A stretch of 64,000 nt of DNA from an uncultured Alphaproteobacteria bacterium (GCA_913048595.1 CAJWVJ010000002.1:1-64000); one strand, 5' to 3'; shown: positions 29,932-39,346, counted from the first letter of the stretch. Notes: generated by a model from the sequence alone, not told the origin. Made by a program: numbers and translations.

Positions 29932-31364
29932 CGGTGAAGCCGGCGCATATCCTTGTGGCCGAGGATGACAAGTCCGTGCGGCTTGTGGTGCAGCAGGCGC
30001 TGGCCCGCCAGGGTTATACCGTGCAGTCGAGCGGCACCGCGGCCGGGCTGTGGAAGCTGATCGAAAGCGGGCGCGGGGATGTGCTGATTTCCGATATCGC
30101 CCTTCCGGACGGCGATGCGCTGGACCTGCTGCCGCGCATCCAGCAGCACCGGCCTGACATGCCGGTGATCGTGATGAGCGCGCGTTCGACCCTTCTGACA
30201 GCGGTGAAGGCCCAGCAGACGGGCGTGTTTGAATATCTGCCAAAGCCGTTCGAGCTTCGCAGCCTTGTCGAGGCCACCGACCGCGCGGTTGGCAGCATTG
30301 GCCAGTCACAGCCTGTCACCGCCTCGCAGCCGGGCGTGGAAGAAGGCGGGCCTCTGGTTGGCAGGTCGCGCCCGATGCAGGACATCTTCAAGGCCATGGC
30401 GCGCGTTGTCAGCACTGATCTGACCGTGCTGATCACCGGCGAGAGCGGCACCGGCAAGGAACTGGTGGCCCGCGCCCTTCACGACCTGGGGTCAAGGCGC
30501 GCCGGCCCGTTCGTGCCGATCAACATGGCGGCGATCCCGCGCAACCTGGTGGAATCCGAGCTGTTTGGCCATGAAAAGGGTGCCTTTGTCGGCGCGGACA
30601 GCCGCATGTCTGGCCGGTTCGAGCAGGCTGAAGGCGGCAGCCTGTTCCTTGACGAGGTCGGCGACATGCCGCCGGAGGCGCAGACGCGGCTTTTGCGGGT
30701 TCTTCAGGATGGCGAATATCTGCCTGTTGGCGCGAACCGGCCGGTTCGCGCCAATGTCCGCATCATCGCCGCGACCAATCACAATCTGCAGCATCTGATG
30801 CAGCAGGGGCTGTTCCGCGAGGATCTGTTCTACAGGCTGAATGTCGTGCCGTTGCGCCTGCCGCCGCTTCGCGAGCGGACCGAGGATATCGCCCCGCTGG
30901 TCAATCATTTCCTGAAACAGGCATCTGCCGGCGGCTTGCCGGCCAAGCGGTTTTCGCCGGATGCCATTCGCGCGCTGGCCGCCTGGAACTGGCCAGGCAA
31001 TGTGCGCGAACTGGAAAATCTTGTGCGCCGGCTTCTGGTGCTTGTTGGCGAGGACATCATTTCCGCCGATATGGTGGACTCCGAGCTTGCCTCCGTGCGT
31101 CCGGTCGAGGTGCCGTCGATCGAGGCAGAGAGTCTGTCGGAAGTCGTTGACCAGCACATCCGGAAATATTTCGATACGCTGGAAGGTGCGATGCCGCCTG
31201 CCGGGCTTCACGCCCATATTCTGCGTGAGGTCGAACATCCGCTGATCCTCGCCACCCTCGAGATCACCCGCGGCAATCAGGTAAAGGCGGCCGAGATTCT
31301 CGGCATCAATCGCAACACGCTTCGCAAGCGTATTCGTGAACTCGGAATCTGGTCGGGACGATGA
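29928..31364 (+). CDS. ntrC: Nitrogen response regulator NtrC with altered GAFTGA
   Basis: NtrC (478 aa): receiver domain with phospho-acceptor Asp56 in SDIALPDG, AAA+ domain with Walker A GESGTGKE and Walker B GGSLFLDEVGD, and a C-terminal Fis-type helix-turn-helix (NQVKAAEILGINRNTLRKRI). The loop that contacts sigma54 reads GAFVGA at residues 218-223, with valine where the invariant threonine should be. All other AAA+ motifs look intact, including the arginine finger region. The start and stop overlap ntrB and ntrY by ATGA, so the four kinase/regulator genes are coupled. Confidence 0.93.
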   Translation: MTVKPAHILVAEDDKSVRLVVQQALARQGYTVQSSGTAAGLWKLIESGRGDVLISDIALPDGDALDLLPRIQQHRPDMPVIVMSARSTLLTAVKAQQTGVFEYLPKPFELRSLVEATDRAVGSIGQSQPVTASQPGVEEGGPLVGRSRPMQDIFKAMARVVSTDLTVLITGESGTGKELVARALHDLGSRRAGPFVPINMAAIPRNLVESELFGHEKGAFVGADSRMSGRFEQAEGGSLFLDEVGDMPPEAQTRLLRVLQDGEYLPVGANRPVRANVRIIAATNHNLQHLMQQGLFREDLFYRLNVVPLRLPPLRERTEDIAPLVNHFLKQASAGGLPAKRFSPDAIRALAAWNWPGNVRELENLVRRLLVLVGEDIISADMVDSELASVRPVEVPSIEAESLSEVVDQHIRKYFDTLEGAMPPAGLHAHILREVEHPLILATLEITRGNQVKAAEILGINRNTLRKRIRELGIWSGR

Positions 31365-33547
31365 GCAATACGGCTTCCACGACAGCGCGCCGCGGCCTTC
31401 TGCTGCGCTTTTCCGAGAACCGCATCGGCTATCTTGCGGTTCTTGCGGCGCTCGGCATTGGTATCTACACCATATACACCCTGGCCCAGTTCGACCCTGC
31501 GCAATCCGACGGCAGCCATCTGACGGCCCTGATTGCGGTGGATGTGCTGGCGGTGATCATCGTCGGGGCGTTTGTGATCCGGCAGATTCTGCGGCTGTGG
31601 GTGGAACGCCGCCAGAAGATGGCGGGCTACCAGCTTCACTGGCGGCTTGCGCTGCTGTTTGGGGGGGTGGCGGCGCTCCCGGCTGTGATCACGACCGCCT
31701 TCGCGCTGTTTGTTGTCGATTATTCGCTTCGCGGGTGGTTCGCCGACCGCATCTCGACGGCGGTGACCGGGTCGGTGCAGGTGGCGGATGCCTATTATGA
31801 TGAACATTCCAGCTCGATCCGCAGCGATGTTCTGACCATCGCCAATGACGTCAACCGCGAAGCCTTCAAGCTTCTGAACGATCCCAACCTTCTGAACCAG
31901 TATCTGACCAACCAGGCCGTTCTGCGCAACCTGTCCGAGGCGATCATCCTTGACGGGACAGGACAGGTGGTGGCGCAGTCGAGATTCGCATTTGCCATTA
32001 CCTTCACCAGCGTCGGCGATGGCTGGATCGACCAGGCCCGCAATGGCGAGGTCGTGATCCTGCGTGGCGACGAGACGAACAAGCTTCGCGCCGCAGTGAA
32101 GCTGAACAGTTTTGTCGACGCTTATCTGTTCGTCAGCCGCTTCATCGACCGGTCGGTGCTGGATGCCGTTGACAACACGCGGCTGGCCGCTGCCGACTAC
32201 CAGCAGCTTGGCATCCGGCAGCTGGACCTTCAGGTCAGCTTCGCCTTTGTCTTCGGGCTGATTCTGGTGCTTCTTCTGATCACCGCCCTGTGGATCGGTC
32301 TCAATCTCGCGACAGCCATCGTCGAACCGCTGGGCTCGGTGATCGCGGTTGCCGAGCAGGTGCGCGGCGGCAATCTGTCGGAACGGGTGCCGGCCGGTCT
32401 CGAATTGGACGAGATTGCGCGGCTTGGCCTGTCCTTCAACGGCATGCTCGACGAGCTGGTGCGAAGCCGCGAACAACTGGTGCAGGCGAATATGCAGATC
32501 GACCGGCGCCGGGAATTCACCGAGGCGGTTCTCAGCGGGGTTTCCTCCGGGGTGATCGGTCTCGACAAGGATCAGAAGGTGACACTTCCGAACATTGCCG
32601 CGCTGCAGCTTCTGGGGCTTTCCGATGCCGAGATGATTGGCCGGAAGCTTGCCGATGTGGTGCCGGAATTCGCCGGGCTGGTGGCCGCCGGCACGGCGCG
32701 CCGGCGCAAGCTCGCCGAAGACCAGATCATTCTCGATCGGGGCAGCAGCAATATCACCCTACGGGCGAAGATCGCCACCGAGCGGGTTGACGGGCAGGTC
32801 ATCGGCTATGTCGTCACCTTCGATGATGTCACCGATCTGCTCACGGCCCAGCGAAAGGCGGCCTGGTCGGATGTCGCGCGGCGGATCGCGCATGAAATCA
32901 AGAACCCGCTGACCCCGATCCAGCTTGCCGCTGACCGCCTGCGCCGCAAATACCGTCCCGAGGACGAGACGGCGAGCGAGCAGTTCACCGAATATCTGTC
33001 GATCATCGGCCGCCAGGTTGACGATATCGGCCGCATGGTCGACGAGTTTTCCGACTTTGCCCGCATGCCGCAGCCGGTGATGAAGGAACTGTCGCTTGCC
33101 GCGCTGGCGCGCGGGCAGGTCGCGCTTTATGAAGCGCAGAATGTCACCTTCACCACCGATCTGGGGGATGACGGTGACGGCGGCCTGGTGCTGGGGGATG
33201 CCGGGCTGCTGCGCCAGGCCCTGACCAATGTCATTCAGAACGCCCTCGATAGCCTTGACGGGGCTGGACGGGACGATCCGCAGATCCGGCTGGCGATGAC
33301 AGTGAATGACGGCTTTGTCAGTCTTATGATTTCCGACAACGGGCCGGGCTTCCCGAAAAGCGACCGCGCATCCCTGCTGGAGCCTTATGTGACCAAGCGC
33401 GACAAGGGAACCGGGCTTGGGCTCGCCATCGTCAGCAAGATCGTTAAGGACCATTCCGGCGAGCTTGAGCTTGCCGATTCGCAGGGGGGCGGCGCCTGCG
33501 TCGTCATCAAATTGCCGCAATATGGCGCTGCAGATGTATCCGCATGA
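31361..33547 (+). CDS. ntrY: Membrane sensor kinase NtrY
   Basis: NtrY (728 aa), the membrane-bound partner kinase of NtrX. Transmembrane segments are at about residues 20-40, 50-75, 90-118 and 285-310, with a periplasmic loop between the third and fourth. A HAMP domain (PLGSVIAVAEQVRGGNLSERV) follows, then a PAS domain (about 385-490) and the kinase core with His511 in RRIAHEIKNPLTP, N box NVIQNALDSL and G box KGTGLGLAI. Gene order and coupling to ntrC and ntrX match other alphaproteobacteria. Confidence 0.93.
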   Translation: MSNTASTTARRGLLLRFSENRIGYLAVLAALGIGIYTIYTLAQFDPAQSDGSHLTALIAVDVLAVIIVGAFVIRQILRLWVERRQKMAGYQLHWRLALLFGGVAALPAVITTAFALFVVDYSLRGWFADRISTAVTGSVQVADAYYDEHSSSIRSDVLTIANDVNREAFKLLNDPNLLNQYLTNQAVLRNLSEAIILDGTGQVVAQSRFAFAITFTSVGDGWIDQARNGEVVILRGDETNKLRAAVKLNSFVDAYLFVSRFIDRSVLDAVDNTRLAAADYQQLGIRQLDLQVSFAFVFGLILVLLLITALWIGLNLATAIVEPLGSVIAVAEQVRGGNLSERVPAGLELDEIARLGLSFNGMLDELVRSREQLVQANMQIDRRREFTEAVLSGVSSGVIGLDKDQKVTLPNIAALQLLGLSDAEMIGRKLADVVPEFAGLVAAGTARRRKLAEDQIILDRGSSNITLRAKIATERVDGQVIGYVVTFDDVTDLLTAQRKAAWSDVARRIAHEIKNPLTPIQLAADRLRRKYRPEDETASEQFTEYLSIIGRQVDDIGRMVDEFSDFARMPQPVMKELSLAALARGQVALYEAQNVTFTTDLGDDGDGGLVLGDAGLLRQALTNVIQNALDSLDGAGRDDPQIRLAMTVNDGFVSLMISDNGPGFPKSDRASLLEPYVTKRDKGTGLGLAIVSKIVKDHSGELELADSQGGGACVVIKLPQYGAADVSA

Positions 33548-33560
33548 ACAGGGCAGCAGC

Positions 33561-34976
33561 ATGAAGACCGCCAGTGACATCCTTATCGTCGATGACGAAT
33601 CCGACATCAGGCTTCTGATCGGTGCCACCCTTCGTGACGAAGGCTTCACCACTATGGAGGCGGCGTCGGCGATGGAGGCACGCGAGATTCTGGCCGCCAA
33701 GCCGCCGGGTCTCGCCATTCTGGATATCTGGATGCGCGATTCGGATATGGATGGTCTCGAGCTTCTGGAATGGGTGAAGGGCGTCTATCCCGATCTGCCG
33801 GTGCTGATGATCTCGGGCCATGGCACTGTCGAGACAGCGGTCCAGGCCATCCGCAACGGTGCCTATGATTTCATCGAAAAGCCTTTCAAGGAGGACAGGC
33901 TGCTGCTGATGGTGCAGCGCGCCCTTGAGGCGAGCCGGCTGGAACGCGAGAACGCCGATCTGCGCGCGCGGGTCAGCGATGAGGGTGAGCCGGCCCTTGT
34001 CGGCTTGTCCGCCGCCATCAAGGCGGTGCGGACAGCTGTCGAGCGCATCGCGCCGACCGCCAGCCGGGTGCTGATCAGCGGTCCCAACGGCAGCGGCAAG
34101 GAACTTGCCGCGCGATGCCTCCACAACCAGTCGGAGCGGCGCGATTCCCGCTTTGTGGTGGCAAACTGCGCGCGCCTTGGCTCGGAACGGGCCGATGTCG
34201 AGCTGTTCGGCTCCGATGGCAGCGGCACAAGCCGGCGGATTGTCGGGCTGTTTGAACAGGCGCACAAGGGAACGCTCTATTTTGACGAAATCTGCGATCT
34301 GCCGCTTGAAACCCAGGGCAAGATTGTCCGGGCCGTGGCGGAACAGCGGTTTCGACGGGTCGGCGGCAACAAGGAAGTGTCGGTCGATGTGCGGGTGATT
34401 TCCGCCTCCAGCCGCGATCTCGCGACGGAGATCTCCGAGGGGCGGCTTCGCGAGGATCTTTATTACCGGCTTGGCGTGGTGCCATTGTCGATGCCGCCGC
34501 TTGCCGATCGCCGCGAGGATATTCCGCCGCTGGCACGCCATTTTGTCGAGGCGGTGGCGCGCCGCACCGGTCTTGGCAAGGTCAAGCTCGGCGACGAGGT
34601 GCTGGCGGCGATGCAGGGCTATCGCTGGCCCGGCAATGTGCGGCAGATGCTGAACACCATCGAAAACATGCTGATCATGGCGCCATCCGACAGGTCGGTG
34701 CCGCTTGGTCTCGACCTTCTGCCGGCGGAAATCCAGAACATCTCGCCTGCCAACAGCAATTCTGATATTGATGCGCTTCTGGCGTTGCCCCTGCGCGACG
34801 CCCGCGAGGCTTTCGAGAAGAGCTACATGACAGCCCAACTGCAACGTTTTGACGGGAATGTGTCGCAGATGGCCGGTTTTGTCGGGATGGAACGGTCGGC
34901 CCTTCATCGCAAGCTGCGGTCGCTTGACGTGACGCAGCCTGACAAGTCGTCCTCCGACGGGGATGGAAAACCATGA
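33561..34976 (+). CDS. ntrX: NtrX-type response regulator lacking GAFTGA
   Basis: NtrX (471 aa): receiver with Asp55 in LAILDIWMRD, an AAA+ domain with Walker A GPNGSGKE and a Walker B-like TLYFDEICDLP, and a Fis-type C-terminal helix-turn-helix (GNVSQMAGFVGMERSALHRKL). Where sigma54 activators have GAFTGA, this protein reads SDGSGTSRRIVG (about 218-229), so the sigma54-contact loop is gone. It probably regulates without sigma54, as proposed for some alphaproteobacterial NtrX and NtrC proteins. The ATG at 33561 is chosen because conserved receiver sequence begins there. The end overlaps trkA by ATGA. Confidence 0.9.
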   Translation: MKTASDILIVDDESDIRLLIGATLRDEGFTTMEAASAMEAREILAAKPPGLAILDIWMRDSDMDGLELLEWVKGVYPDLPVLMISGHGTVETAVQAIRNGAYDFIEKPFKEDRLLLMVQRALEASRLERENADLRARVSDEGEPALVGLSAAIKAVRTAVERIAPTASRVLISGPNGSGKELAARCLHNQSERRDSRFVVANCARLGSERADVELFGSDGSGTSRRIVGLFEQAHKGTLYFDEICDLPLETQGKIVRAVAEQRFRRVGGNKEVSVDVRVISASSRDLATEISEGRLREDLYYRLGVVPLSMPPLADRREDIPPLARHFVEAVARRTGLGKVKLGDEVLAAMQGYRWPGNVRQMLNTIENMLIMAPSDRSVPLGLDLLPAEIQNISPANSNSDIDALLALPLRDAREAFEKSYMTAQLQRFDGNVSQMAGFVGMERSALHRKLRSLDVTQPDKSSSDGDGKP

Positions 34977-36352
34977 AGATTGTGATTTGTGGCGCAGGAC
35001 TTGTCGGTGCCAGCATCGCCGCGCATCTCGCCGAGGAAAATAACGACGTCACGGTGATCGACGCCTCGGACGAGAAGATCCAGAGGCTGACTGACCAGGT
35101 CGATGTCCATGGCGTTGTCGGCACCGCTTCCTATCCCGACATTTTGTCGGGGGCGGGCGCGCGCGACGCCGAACTGCTGATTGCGGTGACGGAATCCGAC
35201 GAGGTGAACATGGTGGCCTGCCAAGTGGCGCACACCATCTTCAACACCCCGGTCAAGATCGCGCGAATCCGGCATCAGCCCTATCTGGACCCGATCTATG
35301 GCGATCTCTATTCGCCGGACCAGCTTCCCATCGACCATATCATCTCGCCAGAGGCCGAGGTGTCGGCGGCTGTCAGCAACCAGCTTCGCGTTCCCGGCGC
35401 GTTTGACGTCAAGGATATGTGCGGCGGGCGGATGAACTTGGTCGGCGTGCAATGCACCGAGGAAAGCCCGATCATCGACACGCCCATCCGGCATCTGACC
35501 AACCTGTTCCCCGACCTGTCGATGACCATTCTGGCCATCATCCGGGATGGCAGGCTGACCCTGCCGCGTGACGGGGCGGAAATGATGCAGCCGGACGACC
35601 GCGTGTATTTTGTCTGCGATTCAGCGCATCTTGACCGCGCCATGGCGACCTTCGCGCATGAGGAACACGAGGCGCGCTCGGTTGTCATCGCTGGCGGCGG
35701 TGCCATTGGCCAGATGCTGGCCACCGAGATTGAGACAAATTTCCAGAACACCAAGGTCCAGCTGATCGAGCGGAACGCGGCGCGGGCCCACTTTCTGGCC
35801 GAAAATTTGCGCGATACCGGCATTTTCAGTGGTGATGCGCTGGACAGCAACATTCTGGCTGAGGCCGGTGTGAACACTACCGAGACCTTTGTGTCGGTCA
35901 CCGACGATGACGAGGTGAATATCCTTTCGGCGCTTCTGGCGAAGCGAAACGGGGCCAAGCACGCGGTGGCGCTTGTCAATATTCCCGGCTTTATCCCGCT
36001 CGTCGCGGCGCTTGGCGTCGACGCGGTGATCAACCCGTCGCAGATCACCGTGTCTTCCATTCTGGAACATGTGCGGCGTGGCCGCATCCGTGATGTCCAT
36101 GCCGTGGTCGAAGACCTTGGCGAGGTCATCGAAGCCGAGGCCCTGCCGTCATCGCAGCTTGTCGGCAAGCCGCTTCGCGAGGCCAAGGTGCCGAAAGGGG
36201 TGGCGATCGGAGGCATTCTGCGGGATGACAAGGTCATCCCGGCCCGCGGTGACACCGTGATCGAGGCCGGCGATACGGTCGCGATCTTCGCCGCACGGGG
36301 CAAGATCCCTCAGGTCGAGAAAATGCTGTCGGTCAGGCTCGATTTCTTCTGA
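34973..36352 (+). CDS. trkA: Trk potassium uptake regulator TrkA
   Basis: TrkA (459 aa), the cytoplasmic NAD-binding subunit that gates the TrkH/TrkG potassium channel. Two tandem RCK units are visible, each with a Rossmann start (KIVICGAGLVGASIA at the N-terminus; SVVIAGGGAIGQMLA near residue 233) followed by a TrkA-C domain. Coupling to ntrX is conserved in alphaproteobacteria. No TrkH gene is in the window. Confidence 0.95.
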   Translation: MKIVICGAGLVGASIAAHLAEENNDVTVIDASDEKIQRLTDQVDVHGVVGTASYPDILSGAGARDAELLIAVTESDEVNMVACQVAHTIFNTPVKIARIRHQPYLDPIYGDLYSPDQLPIDHIISPEAEVSAAVSNQLRVPGAFDVKDMCGGRMNLVGVQCTEESPIIDTPIRHLTNLFPDLSMTILAIIRDGRLTLPRDGAEMMQPDDRVYFVCDSAHLDRAMATFAHEEHEARSVVIAGGGAIGQMLATEIETNFQNTKVQLIERNAARAHFLAENLRDTGIFSGDALDSNILAEAGVNTTETFVSVTDDDEVNILSALLAKRNGAKHAVALVNIPGFIPLVAALGVDAVINPSQITVSSILEHVRRGRIRDVHAVVEDLGEVIEAEALPSSQLVGKPLREAKVPKGVAIGGILRDDKVIPARGDTVIEAGDTVAIFAARGKIPQVEKMLSVRLDFF

Positions 36353-36368
36353 TTCGGCGTTTCTGAGC

Positions 36369-36391
36369 CCGCCGCCATTGTAACGCGGCGG
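36369..36391 (+). terminator. Hairpin between trkA and hfq
   Basis: A 7-bp GC-only stem CCGCCGC/GCGGCGG with a 9-base loop lies between trkA and hfq. There is no T-run after it, so it may stabilise the trkA mRNA end or act as a partial attenuator ahead of hfq. Confidence 0.35.
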
Positions 36392-36425
36392 ACAAGTCGC
36401 TAAGGTTGAACCGGGAGATCAAAAA

Positions 36426-36689
36426 ATGGCCAATGATAAGAGCCGGAACCTTCAGGAGCTTTTCCTTAACAACGTCCGCAAATCCCATGCGTCAGTCACC
36501 GTGTTTCTCGTCAACGGGGTGAAACTGCAGGGAATAATTACCTGGTTCGACAATTTCTCGATCCTGCTGAAGCGCGACCAGCATGTTCAGCTTGTCTACA
36601 AGCACGCCATCTCGACCATCATGCCGATGGCGCCGGTGCAGCTTCATGAACTTGATGATGAGGACGCGGACGGGATGGACGACGCCTGA
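36426..36689 (+). CDS. hfq: RNA chaperone Hfq
   Basis: Hfq (87 aa), the hexameric Sm-like chaperone for small RNA-mRNA pairing. The Sm1 motif (residues ~25-60, [22 protein letters not shown]) and the Sm2 motif with YKHAIST are complete. The C-terminal tail is short and acidic ([10 protein letters not shown]). A GGGAG ribosome site lies 8 bases ahead of the ATG. It often follows ntrX-trkA in this class; the hflX gene that usually comes next is replaced by a phosphatase gene. Confidence 0.97.
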   Translation: MANDKSRNLQELFLNNVRKSHASVTVFLVNGVKLQGIITWFDNFSILLKRDQHVQLVYKHAISTIMPMAPVQLHELDDEDADGMDDA

Positions 36690-36712
36690 CCGCCACGGGA
36701 CCCGGGACCACA

Positions 36713-37543
36713 ATGCTTGACAGTTTTGCCGTCAGTGTCGCCGACCTGCTTCGTTCGGCCGGCGAGACATTCGTTCTGCCGCGGTTCGGCAGATTGGCCG
36801 ACAGCCAAATCGGCACAAAGGCCGGCCCCACCGACCTTGTCACCATTGCTGACAAGGAAGCCGAAGCCTGGCTGACCCCGAGGCTTCGCGACATTCTCGA
36901 CGGGGCGGTGATTGGCGAAGAGGCCTGCGCTGACAATCCGGCGCTTGCCGCGGCAGCCGGCGCGCCGCATGCCTGGACCATCGATCCTGTCGACGGCACA
37001 AACAACTTCGTCAAGGCAAAGGACCGGTTCTGCAGCATGGTGGCGCTTCTGGAAGAGGGGACGCCGGTGCGAAGCTGGATCTGGCTGCCGCGCCAGCGTC
37101 ACCTCTATTACGCCGAGGCCGGGGCTGGCGCGGTGCTCTGCACCGATGATGCGCCGCCAAAACCGCTTCGCCTTGCCAGCCGCAGATGGGTGATCGGCGA
37201 TCTTCAGGGCGCGGCGAGCGTGCGTGATGTCGACGAGCCCGAAAAGACGCGCCTTCGCGACATTCTGCGGACAATGCCGGGGCGGTGGTTTCCCGGCAGT
37301 GTCGGTGTGCTGGCGACGTGCATCGCCAAAGGAGAGCAGCAGTTCCTGATGCATGCCTCCTGCACACCATGGGATCATGCCCCGGTCGATCTGCTGTGCC
37401 GCGAGGCAGGCGCGCATGCCGCCATGGTGGACAGCGGGGCTCGCTATCATGCCGGCGCTGACTCGGCCTTCATGATCGCGCCGGATATCGAAGCCTGGAA
37501 CATGCTTCACCGCCATCTCTGGCCCGACGGTCTGGCGGCCTAG
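36713..37543 (+). CDS. Inositol monophosphatase family protein
   Basis: Mg-dependent phosphatase of the inositol monophosphatase/FBPase/CysQ superfamily (276 aa). The metal-binding signatures are IGEEA near residue 65 and WTIDPVDGTNNFV near 88-100, with a C-terminal WDHAPVDLLCREAG motif that substitutes for the usual WDxAAG sequence. The substrate (inositol phosphate, PAP or histidinol phosphate) cannot be decided. Its stop interlocks with the convergent mazG stop in a shared CTAG. Confidence 0.88.
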   Translation: MLDSFAVSVADLLRSAGETFVLPRFGRLADSQIGTKAGPTDLVTIADKEAEAWLTPRLRDILDGAVIGEEACADNPALAAAAGAPHAWTIDPVDGTNNFVKAKDRFCSMVALLEEGTPVRSWIWLPRQRHLYYAEAGAGAVLCTDDAPPKPLRLASRRWVIGDLQGAASVRDVDEPEKTRLRDILRTMPGRWFPGSVGVLATCIAKGEQQFLMHASCTPWDHAPVDLLCREAGAHAAMVDSGARYHAGADSAFMIAPDIEAWNMLHRHLWPDGLAA

Positions 37544-38367
37544 TCGGGTTTCGCCGACTTGGCCTCCTGCCACAGAGATTCCATCTCATTCAGCGTCAGA
37601 TTGTGAATAGAATTCCCATTTTTTTCAGATTGTTCTTCGATATATCTGAAGCGTCGCTCGAATTTTGAATTGCAGCCCATCAGCGCAGTTTCGGGATCGA
37701 CCCCGGCGCGCCGCGCCAGATTTACCGCCACAAACAGCACATCGCCAATCTCGTCGATGACACGGTCCTGGTTTACCGGGTCGCAGGCGACCTCGGCGCG
37801 GAGCTCGGCTGTCTCTTCATGAAGCTTGTCGATGATGTCGTCGATCCGCGTCCAGTCGAAGCCGACCCGTGCGGCGCGCTTCTGAAGTTTCAGCGCCCGC
37901 AGCATCGGCGGCAGGGCGGCGGCGATATCGTCAAGAACGCCGGTCTTGCCCTTCCTGGCGCGCTCGGCAGCCTTGATGGCCTCCCACCTGCCACTCTGTT
38001 CGCCGACCTGCGGGCGGTCTTCGTCGCCAAATACATGCGGGTGCCGGTCCACCATCTTGTCCGAGATGCTGCGCGCCACATCGGCAAGGGTGAAGAGGCC
38101 GGCTTCCTCGGCGATGCGCGACTGGAACACAACCTGAAGAAGCAGGTCGCCAAGCTCGTCGCGGATATCCGCCGTGTTGCCGCGTTGCACGGCGTCCGCC
38201 ACTTCATAGGCCTCTTCTATGGTGTAGGGCGCGATGGTCGAGAAATCCTGCTCGACATCCCAGGGGCAGCCCGTGTCCGGGTCACGAAGCCGCCGCATGA
38301 TCTCGATGATACGGTCGAGCTGGGCGAGGGCATCGGTTTCGGACTCGGATCGGCGGGGTGTTGTCAT
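37540..38367 (-). CDS. mazG: Nucleoside triphosphate pyrophosphohydrolase MazG
   Basis: MazG (275 aa) with two tandem MazG domains, hydrolysing NTPs to NMPs and pyrophosphate as house-cleaning. The first domain has the signature GCPWDVEQDFSTIAPYTIEEAYE and DELGDLLLQVVF; the second has ELRAEVACD and DEIGDVLFVAVNLAR. The codons near the 3' end (37591-37672) form an AT-rich tract with an internal inverted repeat. The stop interlocks with the phosphatase gene. Confidence 0.94.
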   Translation of the reverse strand: MTTPRRSESETDALAQLDRIIEIMRRLRDPDTGCPWDVEQDFSTIAPYTIEEAYEVADAVQRGNTADIRDELGDLLLQVVFQSRIAEEAGLFTLADVARSISDKMVDRHPHVFGDEDRPQVGEQSGRWEAIKAAERARKGKTGVLDDIAAALPPMLRALKLQKRAARVGFDWTRIDDIIDKLHEETAELRAEVACDPVNQDRVIDEIGDVLFVAVNLARRAGVDPETALMGCNSKFERRFRYIEEQSEKNGNSIHNLTLNEMESLWQEAKSAKPD

Positions 38368-38501
38368 GATTTCGGCAGGTCCTTGTCCGCTGAAGGCTAG
38401 TCTGGCCTTGTGTTCTGCTCCGGGATTCCGTGTATTTTGGCGGCTTTGCCCTGCCCCTGCAAGGTAGCCGGCGGAATGCTGTCACCCTGTGGCACTTATC
38501 C

Positions 38502-38530
38502 TTGCACCTTTTTGCTTTTCTCATCATTAT
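38502..38530 (+). promoter_or_regulatory. Possible promoter for the DUF502 gene
   Basis: TTGCAC (38502-38507) and CATTAT (38525-38530) are 17 bases apart, in a locally T-rich stretch about 65 bases before the start codon. Matches to the sigma70 consensus are only partial (three and four of six). Confidence 0.3.
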
Positions 38531-38593
38531 CACGGCTCTTCTGTTGCCCCGCGAGGGTCACCCCCGAAAGGGCGAAATGGCGAGGAACACCCC

Positions 38594-39346
38594 ATGCTGA
38601 ACAATGACGGCAAGCCTCCGGTGAAGCGTGGCGGTATCTTCGGCAGGCTGCGCTCCTGGTTCTTCACCGGCCTGCTGGTGACAGCACCGGTGTTGCTGAC
38701 CGTCTATATCACCTGGGCGGCGATCAAGCTCATCGACGGCCAGGTCGCCGGTCTTCTTCCAGGGTTCAGCGAACTGCGATTTGCCAATGTTCCCGGGGTG
38801 GGGCTTGTTATCGGCGTTGTGCTGATCACGGTAATCGGCGCGCTGGCCGCTGGCTTTCTTGGCCGCTGGATTATCCGTCTTGGCGAATCCATCCTCAACA
38901 GAATGCCGGTTGTGCGCAGCATCTATGGCGCCACCAAGCAGATTCTGGAAACGGTGATCTCGACCCAGTCAGATGCCTTCCGCGAGGTCGTGCTGGTCGA
39001 GTATCCGCGAAAGGGGCTGTGGGTCATCGGGTTTGTCACTGGCGGCACGAAGGGCGAGGTCGCCCGCCGGATCGATATCGACATGGTCAATGTCTTTGTG
39101 CCGACGACCCCGAACCCGACATCGGGATTTCTGCTGTTCTGCCCGCGCAAGGACGTGATTTTCATGGAAATGTCGGTGGAAGAGGCTGTGAAGCTGGTGG
39201 TGTCAGGCGGCATCGTCACGCCGCCCGACAGGACGGCGAAGACCGTGGCCAGGAAGGGCACTGCCCGCAAGGCCCCCGCCAAGAAGGCTGCCAAAAAGGT
39301 GGCAAAGAAGTCAGCCGGTGCGGGACGCGCCTCAAAGAAGGCCTAG
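38594..39346 (+). CDS. DUF502 membrane protein with Lys/Ala-rich tail
   Basis: DUF502 family inner-membrane protein (250 aa), function unknown. Two transmembrane segments (about 20-42 and 66-90) are followed by the family segments NRMPVVRSIYGATKQILETV, VVLVEYPRKGLWVIGFVT and VPTTPNPTSGFLLFCPRKDV. The last 38 residues, from about 213, are an extension of repeated KKA, AKK and RK units like the tail of histone H1-type proteins, on a protein that is otherwise membrane-embedded. A GAGGAA site precedes the ATG. The stop shares CTAG with recG. Confidence 0.85.
   Translation: MLNNDGKPPVKRGGIFGRLRSWFFTGLLVTAPVLLTVYITWAAIKLIDGQVAGLLPGFSELRFANVPGVGLVIGVVLITVIGALAAGFLGRWIIRLGESILNRMPVVRSIYGATKQILETVISTQSDAFREVVLVEYPRKGLWVIGFVTGGTKGEVARRIDIDMVNVFVPTTPNPTSGFLLFCPRKDVIFMEMSVEEAVKLVVSGGIVTPPDRTAKTVARKGTARKAPAKKAAKKVAKKSAGAGRASKKA

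Noticed and set aside
37591-37672. Inverted repeat TTCAGAT/ATCTGAA within mazG as a terminator
   Set aside because: It is inside a conserved coding segment, and the flanking A/T run is on the wrong side for intrinsic termination of either strand.
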